A DNA stretch of 64,000 bases from a virus. Positions within the stretch are counted from its first letter, which is position 1, and every line of letters starts with the position of its first letter. Of the stretch, positions 36,144 to 43,391 are shown piece after piece. Both the position numbers and the translations under genes were made by a program. The stretch covers positions 140,622-204,621 of the IMG/VR virus record IMGVR_UViG_3300014720_000001. One strand, 5' to 3'. The notes below the pieces were generated by a model that worked only from the letters and a program-made list of their open reading frames with translations, did not search any database and was not told where the DNA came from.

Positions 36144-36214
36144 ATGCCCGACTAGGATTCGAACCTAGACAAAAAGAATCAAAATCTCTTGTGCTACCGT
36201 TACACCATCGGGCA
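36144..36214 (-). tRNA. tRNA-Gln (anticodon TTG)
   Basis: A 71-nucleotide cloverleaf. The acceptor stem TGCCCGA/TCGGGCA is perfect (7 bp). The D-stem is GTGT/GCAC, the anticodon stem AGAGA/TCTTT with loop TTTTGAT (anticodon TTG, reading CAA), and the T-stem CTAGG/CCTAG with loop TTCGAAT. The short variable region is normal. Position 73 reads T, where Gln tRNAs normally have G; CCA is not encoded. Confidence 0.9.
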
Positions 36215-36232
36215 ACCGCGCATTGATTCCGT

Positions 36233-36334
36233 TCATTTACGCTCTTCTGGCGCCCACCTTGAGTACCGTCTTGTTGAGCGTCGCCAGCTCGTGGTTATGA
36301 CCCACTCACGGTTTGGGTGCCGGGCCGTCGACAT
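36233..36334 (-). CDS. Possible small basic protein
   Basis: A 33-codon frame (MSTARHPNREWVITT, ending RRYSRWAPEERK) in the 171-base space between the TTG tRNA and the gene at 36386. It is rich in arginine and tryptophan. The ribosome site is weak (GAAGCCGTG before the ATG). It overlaps a second small frame (36306-36389). One of the two may be real; I cannot decide from sequence alone. Confidence 0.3.
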   Translation of the reverse strand: MSTARHPNREWVITTSWRRSTRRYSRWAPEERK

Positions 36335-36389
36335 ACGTCACGGCTTCAGGGATTTCAACCGGGGCGCCGGCACGCCCGCCGAGTGTCAT
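36306..36389 (-). CDS. Possible 27-residue peptide
   Basis: A 27-codon frame (MTLGGRAGAPVEIPE, ending DGPAPKP) whose ATG overlaps the stop of the upstream gene as ATGA and is preceded by an AGAAGAAG purine tract. That coupling favours translation, but the peptide has no family I know. Confidence 0.35.
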   Translation of the reverse strand: MTLGGRAGAPVEIPEAVTYVDGPAPKP

Positions 36390-36664
36390 TCTTCTTCTGC
36401 CACGACGTCGTTGAAGCTGACGAACTCGCCGCCCTCGTCGTTAAACAACAGGCCGGGTTCGCCGCCGTCGCCGGCTGCTTTTGCGGCCCGAGTGGCGTAC
36501 TTCTTCAGTAGCTTGTAGATCGCTGCGCCCCGTTTGTCGCCAAACTTGATGCACAGTAGCGCCTCTACCGTTAGGTACTCCTCGTAGCCTTCTTCAACGT
36601 TGTCCTCTTCGTACGGATTCTCGTCGTCGATAAACCCGCCGAAATCAAAATTTTCGTTATACAT
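36386..36664 (-). CDS. Acidic hypothetical protein
   Basis: A 92-residue acidic protein. The first 30 residues are nearly all acids and aromatics (NENFDFGGFIDDENPYEEDN). A helical centre follows (VEALLCIKFGDKRGAAIYKL), and the tail is acidic. No family recognised. Confidence 0.75.
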   Translation of the reverse strand: MYNENFDFGGFIDDENPYEEDNVEEGYEEYLTVEALLCIKFGDKRGAAIYKLLKKYATRAAKAAGDGGEPGLLFNDEGGEFVSFNDVVAEEE

Positions 36665-36673
36665 AGTGCTGCC

Positions 36674-37819
36674 TTAATAAATCACGGTCAATGAAACAGC
36701 GCAATCGGTGAGCGGAAACAAGTACACACCGCGCGCAGAAAATTGCCTTGGACGATCCAGCCGCATAACAACGCGGCCAGAATGCAGAAGTGTCGCCACG
36801 ACGTAAGGCCCGGTTGACGAAACCGAGGCGTCGAGCGAGATAACATAATCCGTACCCGGCACAGGGACTTGGATCGCCGCGCCTTGCGGGCCTGTGGCGC
36901 CAGTAATTCCAAGCCTAACCGCTTCTTTGCCGCCGTCAATAACGCGTTCCAACGACGCTACGTCCTCACGCGGTACAAACGCCCAGTGCACCGGCTTTGT
37001 AAATTCGCCAAGGTACCCGGGCCGCTCAATCTGCTTGCGCTGCGCTTCGCTGATGACCGCGGCGATCTCAAGATGCCGCGCAGCAATGTTTACGTAGGCA
37101 AGCAGCGCCGGACAGATAGACGCGTAGTCTTCAGCCGTGTTTGTGCCGGTAACCGACGGCGCTGAACGCGGGTTGACCGGGAAAAACTCGCCGGTCTCAA
37201 GTAGCAGGCAATGCGTGTTGGTGCCGTTGTCGAATGAAATACCGCGGTAAGCCGGGCCAAGTTCGCCGCTGGGAAGCTTATCGCGAAAATTCACAAGACT
37301 GGCCGACAGCGCAGACGCCATCGTGTCTGTGAACTGCGCGGGCGAGAACACACGCGCCAGCATGCGCTCGTTGTAAATCTCAGGCGCAGACGGGTTCACT
37401 GTTAACGGATTTTTTGGGGACTCCGCGACCTCTGCGATCACGGCGTCAAAGATATCTTGGGCAGGAACTTCAGCGCCCGCCAATCCGTTCTCGATCAGGT
37501 CCGAGAACAACACAAGCGCCGCAGTCACAATCGCGGGCGCTGTTTCTTTGGTCGCGCCGTACTGCATCGCGACGTCCAGCCCGCGATTGAGCGACGCGTG
37601 TGTAATCGAAAACGGCACGGCGCCCCAGTTGATGTCGCCAGCTTTCTGTGCCAACGTAGCCAGCGCCTTGATGAACGCCGGATCTTTCTTCGGCGTGCAC
37701 GACTGGCGAAACAGTTCGAGCGTGCAGGCCAGCAGCCGTAGCTGCCCCAGATCGTCCGATGCTCGAAACTTTCCTATGAACTCCCTAAGTAGAACCGACG
37801 GTTTTGGTGATTTGTCCAC
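36674..37819 (-). CDS. Hypothetical protein with collagen-like turn
   Basis: A 381-residue product. I choose GTG at 37819 because GGAG lies 6 bases upstream; an ATG at 37831 lacks a ribosome site. The N-terminal ~130 residues are helical, the middle mixed, and the C-terminal ~90 beta-rich after a short Gly-x-x segment (G-I-T-G-A-T-G-P-Q-G-A). That layout occurs in phage structural and surface-binding proteins, but the gene lies among regulatory genes. It overlaps the HTH/DHS-like gene by about 35 bases. Confidence 0.7.
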   Translation of the reverse strand: MDKSPKPSVLLREFIGKFRASDDLGQLRLLACTLELFRQSCTPKKDPAFIKALATLAQKAGDINWGAVPFSITHASLNRGLDVAMQYGATKETAPAIVTAALVLFSDLIENGLAGAEVPAQDIFDAVIAEVAESPKNPLTVNPSAPEIYNERMLARVFSPAQFTDTMASALSASLVNFRDKLPSGELGPAYRGISFDNGTNTHCLLLETGEFFPVNPRSAPSVTGTNTAEDYASICPALLAYVNIAARHLEIAAVISEAQRKQIERPGYLGEFTKPVHWAFVPREDVASLERVIDGGKEAVRLGITGATGPQGAAIQVPVPGTDYVISLDASVSSTGPYVVATLLHSGRVVMRLDRPRQFSARGVYLFPLTDCAVSLTVIY

Positions 37820-38987
37820 TGAATACTCCATCACAAGCGTGTAAAAGTGTCATCACGTTCGATTTAAAAGTGCCAGAAAGATTGTGTGCTGTGCCGCTGT
37901 GGCTATTCACATAAGGGGCAAAGTCAGGTTGAACGTGACGGTCGATAAGAACTGCGTGAAAATCTGCCGCGCGCTCCTTGTCGGACAACGCGCACCGAGC
38001 TTGAATAAACAACTGCAATCCGCGCATAGCGTCGCCTATAAACAACACTACGCCGTTTTGCGTTTGACATATCTGACGCACTTGCTCGGCAAACACCAGC
38101 AAGTCTACGTACGTCGCGGCGCCAAAAGCCGCGCCAATTTCTGCGCCGGGCCCGTCAGGATAAATGTGCCCAGCCATCTCGCCCAGTTCGACATGAATAG
38201 TCGCCGGGACACCCATTGCGTACGCGGACCGCAGCAGGCTGCGCTCTGTCGCGGCGCTAGCTGAATACGCCCACCGACCAGCCGCCTCGCCGTAACCTAG
38301 CCCCTGATTGGCCGCCATACGCGCCACGTAATTCAGGTCGTGCGTGAGTCCCGTTTCGGCCATCCGGATGTCAGCCACGAGGCCGGCGCCTGTAGTCGCG
38401 ACGGCGGTCACGTACTTTTTGCGCAGTAGTTCAACGGCAGCGATGCCAGCGCCGGAGTTAATCGCCGGCGCCGAAATAAATAACAATACCGGCTGGTCAG
38501 CGCCGCGAGCGTTATAGATTGCGCGCGCAACGTCTACGTGCTCGTCGCTAACGGGACAGGGGACCTCAGCGGTTACAGGCGGCATGGCGTCACACGGCGG
38601 AGTCGTGGCCCGAAGGGTGTCGAAAAGCGCAAAGGAACTATTAAGCTGCTTCGGCAGCGCAAGCGCGCTGGGGTCGTCGCCGGCTGTGGCGCGCAGCATA
38701 GCGCCGTTACCCCAAATGAGCCAATTGGCGCTGACGTGTGTGCGGCTGAGCACCTGCGCCAGCAGCGCCGGCGTCACGCGCAGCCGTCCTGCCAGCACCT
38801 GACTCAAGTGCGACGGGTCGAGTGCCAGCGCCCGGGCAAACGCCGGCACATTGTTATCAAAAAGCGTGGCGCAGATGTAATCAAGTCTCTGCAGCCACGG
38901 TTGGTCGCCGTGTTCCAGTTTGCGCTTGTGCTCTTCGAACTTCTTCTGCTGGTGCGGGCTGCGCTGCCCGTTTTTGGGTCTCGGCAT
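37785..38987 (-). CDS. Helix-turn-helix protein fused to a deoxyhypusine-synthase-like domain
   Basis: A 400-residue fusion. Residues 1-30 are basic. Residues ~33-95 are a Cro/CI-type helix-turn-helix (FARALALDPSHLSQVLAG, then V-T-P-A-L-L). Residues ~165-385 follow the bacterial deoxyhypusine-synthase-like (DHS-like) pattern: Y-V-T-A-V-A-T-T-G-A-G-L-V-A-D (192-206), G-L-G-Y-G-E-A-A-G (229-237), S-L-L-R-S-A-Y-A-M-G-V-P-A-T-I-H-V (250-266), H-I-Y-P-D-G-P-G-A-E-I-G-A-A (274-287) and G-V-V-L-F-I-G-D-A (312-320). DHS enzymes bind NAD and spermidine. I cannot place the catalytic lysine with certainty, so the domain may sense rather than catalyse. Confidence 0.6.
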   Translation of the reverse strand: MPRPKNGQRSPHQQKKFEEHKRKLEHGDQPWLQRLDYICATLFDNNVPAFARALALDPSHLSQVLAGRLRVTPALLAQVLSRTHVSANWLIWGNGAMLRATAGDDPSALALPKQLNSSFALFDTLRATTPPCDAMPPVTAEVPCPVSDEHVDVARAIYNARGADQPVLLFISAPAINSGAGIAAVELLRKKYVTAVATTGAGLVADIRMAETGLTHDLNYVARMAANQGLGYGEAAGRWAYSASAATERSLLRSAYAMGVPATIHVELGEMAGHIYPDGPGAEIGAAFGAATYVDLLVFAEQVRQICQTQNGVVLFIGDAMRGLQLFIQARCALSDKERAADFHAVLIDRHVQPDFAPYVNSHSGTAHNLSGTFKSNVMTLLHACDGVFSGQITKTVGST

Positions 38988-39978
38988 GGTCGACCTTTCG
39001 TTTCTGCTGTGTCACCAAGCTACGCCCGGCTGACCGCAAGATACCAGTCCCCGCTAGTAAACGCATCCGATGCACTGCGCGCAAGTAGGCGGCTACCAGT
39101 TCGTCGTAACCGACGAGCAGCTGTTGCGGGTACCGCGTAAACTCACCAAAGATATGAAAGAAGTCAGACGCCGGTTCGTTATAGCAGTCCGAGACTTTGA
39201 TCGACTTTATGTACGTCACGCGGCTACCCCGCACCCGCACTGCCGGCAGCTTTGTCTTTGCCGCGTGCAGAAAAAACTGGCGTGCTTCAATCAACCAGCC
39301 GCCGTCTTGCGGAACTACGGCCAGCCGCCACATCGATCCAAGCACGTGCCTGTTTAATGTCTTAACGCATTTGCTGTAGGCATCGCGCTCACGCTGAAGC
39401 TCGCCCCACAACAACCGCGCGTACACACGCACTTTCTCGGGGCCGCACCCGACGCGCGGATCCCAGTCAGGCGCCGCAACAAATCGCGCTGCCACCCGGC
39501 ACGTCGCGACTAGTTTGGTGTCTTTGTTGTGCCGACCGACAGCCCGCAACTTGTGCTTGACGTCACGATACTGAGCCGCGCTGATGCGGGCATAACAAAA
39601 CGGGCAGATGTGCGCCCGGTTGCACGGACGATATACAGCTTTTCGGCGCCAACGAAAGTACATGTACGTCGGCCGGCAAAACATGCACCGTTGAAACGAC
39701 AGCCGAAACTTATCAAAGTCAAAGTCAGGTGCGTTCGAGTCGGCATTTGTACCGGTCGGAAACCAGAGCGCCCGAATGGCCAGCTCTTTTAGTTTCGACA
39801 CCCACTGCTGCCGAATCGTGTTCGTGCGGCCAGTCACCGTGTTGTGGGTCTTGGCGCCGGTCAGCCCCAGTACAAACTGCTGCACAAAAATATGCGCAGT
39901 CCGCACGCTAATCCGCCGCACTCGCCACGTCGGTATTCTGTACCGGCGAATGAACTCAGCAAACTCAATTAGTGCCAT
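38881..39978 (-). CDS. Zinc-binding protein, faintly Rep-like
   Basis: A 365-residue basic protein. The start at 39978 is used because earlier in-frame codons run into the next gene. Residues ~95-135 hold five cysteines as C-x2-C-x18-C-x5-C-x2-C; the closing H-I-C-P-F-C-Y-A-R-I recalls the zinc motif of plasmid rolling-circle Rep proteins (C-x5-C-P-x-C-A-x-x-I). No HUH pair or catalytic tyrosine context is visible, so a replication role is doubtful. The last ~35 residues overlie the HTH/DHS-like gene (107-base overlap). Confidence 0.6.
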   Translation of the reverse strand: MALIEFAEFIRRYRIPTWRVRRISVRTAHIFVQQFVLGLTGAKTHNTVTGRTNTIRQQWVSKLKELAIRALWFPTGTNADSNAPDFDFDKFRLSFQRCMFCRPTYMYFRWRRKAVYRPCNRAHICPFCYARISAAQYRDVKHKLRAVGRHNKDTKLVATCRVAARFVAAPDWDPRVGCGPEKVRVYARLLWGELQRERDAYSKCVKTLNRHVLGSMWRLAVVPQDGGWLIEARQFFLHAAKTKLPAVRVRGSRVTYIKSIKVSDCYNEPASDFFHIFGEFTRYPQQLLVGYDELVAAYLRAVHRMRLLAGTGILRSAGRSLVTQQKRKVDHAETQKRAAQPAPAEEVRRAQAQTGTRRPTVAAET

Positions 39979-40186
39979 GCGTAGTGAGCGTCTTGGGCCG
40001 CGGCGGAATCTTACCAAACCATACCGAGCAGCCTAGCACGATAATACGCATAGCCGGCGCGCTGTGCATGCCAATTGACAAGACGTGTCCCAGCCCGACC
40101 CAATCAAACCGCACACCCCAGTACCGTTTATCAGTAACGGACAACGTAACCGTCCACGATTCATAGTTGTTAACACTGTGACTCAT
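39965..40186 (-). CDS. Small hypothetical protein
   Basis: A 73-residue product starting MSHSVNNYESWTVTLSVTD, likely beta-rich. ATG overlaps the stop of the preceding 55-codon gene (ATGA), and its end overlaps the zinc-protein gene by 14 bases. No family recognised. Confidence 0.7.
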   Translation of the reverse strand: MSHSVNNYESWTVTLSVTDKRYWGVRFDWVGLGHVLSIGMHSAPAMRIIVLGCSVWFGKIPPRPKTLTTHGTN

Positions 40187-40350
40187 TTCTTCGCTTTCTT
40201 GCGGCGCTTTGGTTTAGTGGCGTTTTCCAGTTCAGTCCACAACTCTTCAACCGTAAATTGATCGCAGTCAACGGCGCGCAGAGGGACGTATCGAATCTCA
40301 TGTAGAAACTGCCGCACGAGCTTTTTCAGTTTTTTCAGTTCGGCGCTCAT
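40183..40350 (-). CDS. Small basic hypothetical protein
   Basis: A 55-residue frame starting MSAELKKLKKLVRQFLHEIR and ending in a lysine/arginine tail (KPKRRKKAKK). It overlaps the following gene by 4 bases (ATGA) and the previous gene by 53 bases. The tail could bind nucleic acid. It fills what would otherwise be a gap. Confidence 0.65.
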   Translation of the reverse strand: MSAELKKLKKLVRQFLHEIRYVPLRAVDCDQFTVEELWTELENATKPKRRKKAKK

Positions 40351-40597
40351 CGTTTTCCTCTGTTTCGTTTACCAATCTGTCCAGCGCGGCCATATACGAA
40401 CACTCCCACTCGTGCGGCGGTTTTGCAGGATATCGCGCGTTCACGTTGTTAAGCAAATCGCTAATGGCGCCACGCAAACGCATTACCTCAGCGCGAAGTA
40501 GTACAACTTCATCTTGCGCCGCGGCTAATGCAACACCGTCAGCAAGCCATTCGCCTCTCATGCACAAATAGATGTCACCACCAAGCTCACCGCTCAT
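40298..40597 (-). CDS. Hypothetical protein with coiled-coil segment
   Basis: A 99-residue product. AAAGGAGA precedes the ATG at 6 bases, and the ATG overlaps the upstream stop (ATGA). A coiled-coil-like stretch (AAAQDEVVLLRAEVMRLRGA) is followed by Y-P-A-K-P-P-H-E-W-E-C and an acidic-basic tail. No family recognised. Confidence 0.75.
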   Translation of the reverse strand: MSGELGGDIYLCMRGEWLADGVALAAAQDEVVLLRAEVMRLRGAISDLLNNVNARYPAKPPHEWECSYMAALDRLVNETEENDERRTEKTEKARAAVST

Positions 40598-40830
40598 CGC
40601 GCATCTCCTTTTTTATTTATCCAGTTGCGCACGTCAACCGGCGGCGGATCAATAGCGTCACGCATTTTGGCGGCAAACGCGTCACACGCAGATAAAAAAT
40701 CACGAACGTGCGCGTTTACATACGGCAACGGCACGTCGATGTGATGCTCTAATTTGATTGTGCAGCGATAACCACCGACGAGCGGCAAAGATGACATCGC
40801 GATAGTTTCAAATTTTGATTCGGTGGTCAT
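40594..40830 (-). CDS. Small hypothetical protein
   Basis: A 78-residue product (MTTESKFETIAMSSLPLVGG at the start). It overlaps both neighbours by 4 bases. The central region looks beta-rich (YRCTIKLEHHIDVPLP), followed by a helix. No family recognised. Confidence 0.75.
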   Translation of the reverse strand: MTTESKFETIAMSSLPLVGGYRCTIKLEHHIDVPLPYVNAHVRDFLSACDAFAAKMRDAIDPPPVDVRNWINKKGDAR

Positions 40831-41141
40831 TGTTCATTACCTGTTTGATCTAACGCCCACCACGCACCCATCAGCGCCAAACAAATCGCGAGATATACGC
40901 TCGCAATCACCGCGCCCAGCGTGCGTGATTTTGCGCCTGCAACTGAACAGGCCACGCCGTAGGCTACCGGGTACAGCAAAGACAGCCGCAAGAACGATCC
41001 GGCCACCGCAGTTTTTAGCCACGGTGTATTTGGATTTGGCGGCGCGGCCAACCCCATAATGCCCGCCATAAAAATACCGGGATAAATGCACAACGGTAGC
41101 GCGCACAAAACCAAAACAATACCAGCAATTCGGGTACTCAC
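40827..41141 (-). CDS. Small membrane protein
   Basis: A 104-residue protein with three hydrophobic segments: residues 5-32 (IAGIVLVLCALPLCIYPGIF), about 43-65 (TAVAGSFLRLSLLYPVAYGV) and about 73-95 (LGAVIASVYLAICLALMGAW). It is probably an inner-membrane protein of three helices. No family name. Four-base overlaps on both sides put it in an operon of small accessory genes. Confidence 0.75.
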   Translation of the reverse strand: MSTRIAGIVLVLCALPLCIYPGIFMAGIMGLAAPPNPNTPWLKTAVAGSFLRLSLLYPVAYGVACSVAGAKSRTLGAVIASVYLAICLALMGAWWALDQTGNEQ

Positions 41142-41464
41142 TCATAACCTCCCGCGTGCCGCTTCAGCAGTTCATCGAGCGCTTGCGCGTCGGCCGTATT
41201 GCCAACGCGTTCAGTCAGTCGCCTTGCTCGCGCAATGACGTCCCGCTCCGCGTCGGTGAGCGCGGGCTGCGGCCTCTCGTACAGCGGCACAACCGCCATC
41301 GCATGGGCCGCAATACTTTCTGCCTCATCCCTGTTGGCCGTCACCCGATATGTAGCGCCGCCGTTCATTGAGATTGCCTCTATGGCGTTCAGCACAACCG
41401 CCCACGCCACTGGTTCGTCCACAGAACCAGTCGATGCAACAGACCGCTCATTCGTATCGCTCAT
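41138..41464 (-). CDS. Hypothetical protein, phage accessory type
   Basis: A 108-residue product. The A-W-A-V-V-L-N-A-I ... V-V-P-L-Y-E-R-P-Q-P pattern recurs in small phage proteins whose role is unknown. The second half is a helical L-T-D-A-E-R-D-V-I-A-R-A-R-R-L segment that is repeated with variation in the two following genes (L-T-R-G-E-R-R-A-L and L-T-D-A-E-R-A-A-V), pointing to a shared small domain. Confidence 0.75.
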   Translation of the reverse strand: MSDTNERSVASTGSVDEPVAWAVVLNAIEAISMNGGATYRVTANRDEAESIAAHAMAVVPLYERPQPALTDAERDVIARARRLTERVGNTADAQALDELLKRHAGGYE

Positions 41465-41512
41465 GTTTGCCGCCTCCTTCGTTCGCGGCTGTTGATCTTT
41501 CGTGTTCTGTGG

Positions 41513-41749
41513 TCACTTCAGCCGCTCCAGTAGGCCGCGAAGGGTGGCAGGAATGGAGTCATCAAGCGGATACACGCCGATAGCAAACTCCAATGCCCGA
41601 CGCTCCCCGCGAGTGAGTCTCCCAAACTGCCGCAGGCGTTCAATCTCCTCGCGTGCTTCCTGCAAAATATTCTGCACGTCCGCTCTTGCGGCAACGCTGC
41701 TCAGCGGCATCGTTTCGGTATCGCGGATGCGGTCGATGATGTCACTCAT
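41513..41749 (-). CDS. Hypothetical protein with repeated accessory domain
   Basis: A 78-residue helical product with an L-T-R-G-E-R-R-A-L-E segment and a closing L-R-G-L-L-E-R-L-K. Both pieces resemble the C-terminal parts of the neighbouring genes at 41138 and 41746, so these three genes probably share a duplicated helical module. ATG overlaps the upstream stop. Confidence 0.75.
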   Translation of the reverse strand: MSDIIDRIRDTETMPLSSVAARADVQNILQEAREEIERLRQFGRLTRGERRALEFAIGVYPLDDSIPATLRGLLERLK

Positions 41750-42525
41750 TCGCCACCTCCTTTGGTTCTCTCCAGCAGGGCGCGAAGAGTGTCTGCGTCT
41801 TGCTCTGTTTGTGTTTTCCCGTAGTCCGCCTGCAAGTAGCGAAGCGTCTCCGAAGCCCGATCAACCGCCGCACGCTCCGCGTCAGTGAGACGCAAGCGGG
41901 CAACCTCAGCCCGCAGTGATTCCACTTCTGCGATAACAGCGGGGGCCATATTTAGCACGATATGGTCGTCAGATTGCGCGACATATTTGCGAAACGTTTG
42001 CCGGTGCCACAATTCTTGCAACGCCTTTGCCGACTGAACAAACGGCGTTGACGCAGCTATGTTACCGCTGGCCTGCAATTGACCGGCGCGTTCGTACAGC
42101 AGGTCATATGCTCGCGACACCGCCTTTCGCTCCTCGTCGGTGAACTTAAGCGGCCCGGGCACAAGCATGACAGCACGCTTTTTGTCGCGCTCAATTGCCG
42201 CGGCCAATACTGCACGTTGCTCTTCGGTAAGTTCAAGTTTTAATTCGGTTGAGCAGTCGATTGTCACGTTGCCGTTGCAGACCGACAGCGTGGCATCCTG
42301 ATCGGCTAGACGGCGAATAGCCTCGCGCATCATGTAGATTTCTGGTTCAGCCGCGCGCATCCCGTGAATAAACCCAGTCGTCCAATACCATTGCGCTTGC
42401 GCTGGGCCGGCGCTATCAGCGTTTTCATACGCGCCGTCAGCAACTAGCTCGGCCCATTTGTCGTCAGCCATCTTCAATCGAACGGCGTGCTGCGCCCGTT
42501 CTTCTGGTGTTGCTGGCTTGCTCAT
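41746..42525 (-). CDS. Hypothetical helical protein with repeated accessory domain
   Basis: A 259-residue product. ATG at 42525 lies 6 bases after CGGAGG. Three similar helical modules are visible: L-T-E-E-Q-R-A-V-L-A-A-A-I near 115, F-T-D-E-E-R-K-A-V-S-R-A near 140 and L-T-D-A-E-R-A-A-V-D-R-A near 220, the last followed by L-R-A-L-L-E-R. The neighbouring genes carry one copy each. Function unknown. Confidence 0.75.
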   Translation of the reverse strand: MSKPATPEERAQHAVRLKMADDKWAELVADGAYENADSAGPAQAQWYWTTGFIHGMRAAEPEIYMMREAIRRLADQDATLSVCNGNVTIDCSTELKLELTEEQRAVLAAAIERDKKRAVMLVPGPLKFTDEERKAVSRAYDLLYERAGQLQASGNIAASTPFVQSAKALQELWHRQTFRKYVAQSDDHIVLNMAPAVIAEVESLRAEVARLRLTDAERAAVDRASETLRYLQADYGKTQTEQDADTLRALLERTKGGGE

Positions 42526-42605
42526 TCGTACCTCCGAAAGAAAAAGTACATGAACGCAATAGCAATCACTGCGCCACAAACTTCGCCTACCCACGCACAA
42601 TTCAC
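42522..42605 (-). CDS. Predicted 27-residue membrane peptide
   Basis: A 27-codon frame with a GTG start at 42605 that overlaps the MazG-like stop (GTGA) and has AAGGAG 6 bases upstream. It ends by overlapping the next ATG (ATGA). The peptide (VNCAWVGEVCGAVIAIAFMY then FFFRRYE) is one hydrophobic helix with a positive C-terminal end, so it may sit in the inner membrane. The tight coupling on both sides is the main support. Confidence 0.5.
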   Translation of the reverse strand: MNCAWVGEVCGAVIAIAFMYFFFRRYE

Positions 42606-42946
42606 GTTGTCTCCTTCACAAAAATACCTTCGGGCGTCAGTGTGCCCTTGCGGTCTTTGATGGTGTTGTACGCCTCATCAAGGCAGTACGTCAGATCCAG
42701 CTGCGCGTTGTACAGCTTGACGTACAGAATCAGCGTTACGAGAACGTCGCCGATTCCGTCGATGATTCCTTCGCGATCGTTTTTGAGCGTCGCGTCAGCT
42801 AGCTCCCCTAGCTCCGACATGGTCTTGAGCAACTGCGCCATCGGGTTGCTGTTCGGGATGATCTGGCGCGCTTGGGCCCACTGAACCACGAGGCTCTGTA
42901 ATTCCGCAAACGTCCGATCCTTTTCCTCCGGCGATTCCTGCGTCAT
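42602..42946 (-). CDS. MazG-like nucleotide pyrophosphohydrolase
   Basis: A 114-residue all-helical protein. The MazG metal site is seen as E45 and E48 in S-E-L-G-E-L-A-D-A and D63 and D67 in I-I-D-G-I-G-D-V-L-V. It ends with a C-L-D-E-A-Y-N-T-I-K-D-R-K-G segment typical of phage MazG. It would split a (d)NTP or alarmone to the monophosphate. GAGGAG precedes the ATG at a long 10 bases. The gene overlaps the previous one by 152 bases. Confidence 0.8.
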   Translation of the reverse strand: MTQESPEEKDRTFAELQSLVVQWAQARQIIPNSNPMAQLLKTMSELGELADATLKNDREGIIDGIGDVLVTLILYVKLYNAQLDLTYCLDEAYNTIKDRKGTLTPEGIFVKETT

Positions 42947-43391
42947 TGCGCTTCAACTCCTCGATTTCTTTCGTTAAGGCTTCGATATCCACACCGCCCT
43001 TGATCATCATGTCAATCACCGGCTGCTGCGGAAGCTGCCGGCGTTTCTTGCTGACCCAAATAACAGGACCCCATTCAGGGTTCTTCTCAAAGTGCATATA
43101 CACATCTTTGAGTTCGTCGTACGTGATATCCTCGGCGTCAGCGCAGCCCCACGCAAACATGTCATTCATGTTCAGGAAGATGCAAAACTGCTCGCGTGCT
43201 TTCTCGGGCCAGTCTTTCTCCCACCAGTGCTTGTTCATGCCGATCCAGCCATTTGCTATCAAAACGGCCAACATGCCCGGCTCTTCGTACATCTCTTCCT
43301 TGTACGGTTTGCCGGGACAACCCGTACCTTCCCAGTCCATCGTCCAGTGCGCGTCTGTTGGGTCGATGGTGTAGTTAATTTCCTTCGGCAT
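42795..43391 (-). CDS. Conserved phage hypothetical protein with extended C-terminus
   Basis: A 198-residue frame. Residues 1-145 resemble a phage family of unknown role: D-W-E-G-T-G, K-P-Y-K-E-E-M-Y-E-E-P-G, L-N-M-N-D-M-F-A-W-G-C-A-D-A-E and W-G-P-V-I-W-V-S-K-K-R, ending E-I-E-E-L-K-R. The remaining ~50 residues overlie the MazG gene in another frame and are rich in G, P and A, which suggests that an original stop near 42950 has been lost. Confidence 0.75.
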   Translation of the reverse strand: MPKEINYTIDPTDAHWTMDWEGTGCPGKPYKEEMYEEPGMLAVLIANGWIGMNKHWWEKDWPEKAREQFCIFLNMNDMFAWGCADAEDITYDELKDVYMHFEKNPEWGPVIWVSKKRRQLPQQPVIDMMIKGGVDIEALTKEIEELKRNDAGIAGGKGSDVCGITEPRGSVGPSAPDHPEQQPDGAVAQDHVGARGAS

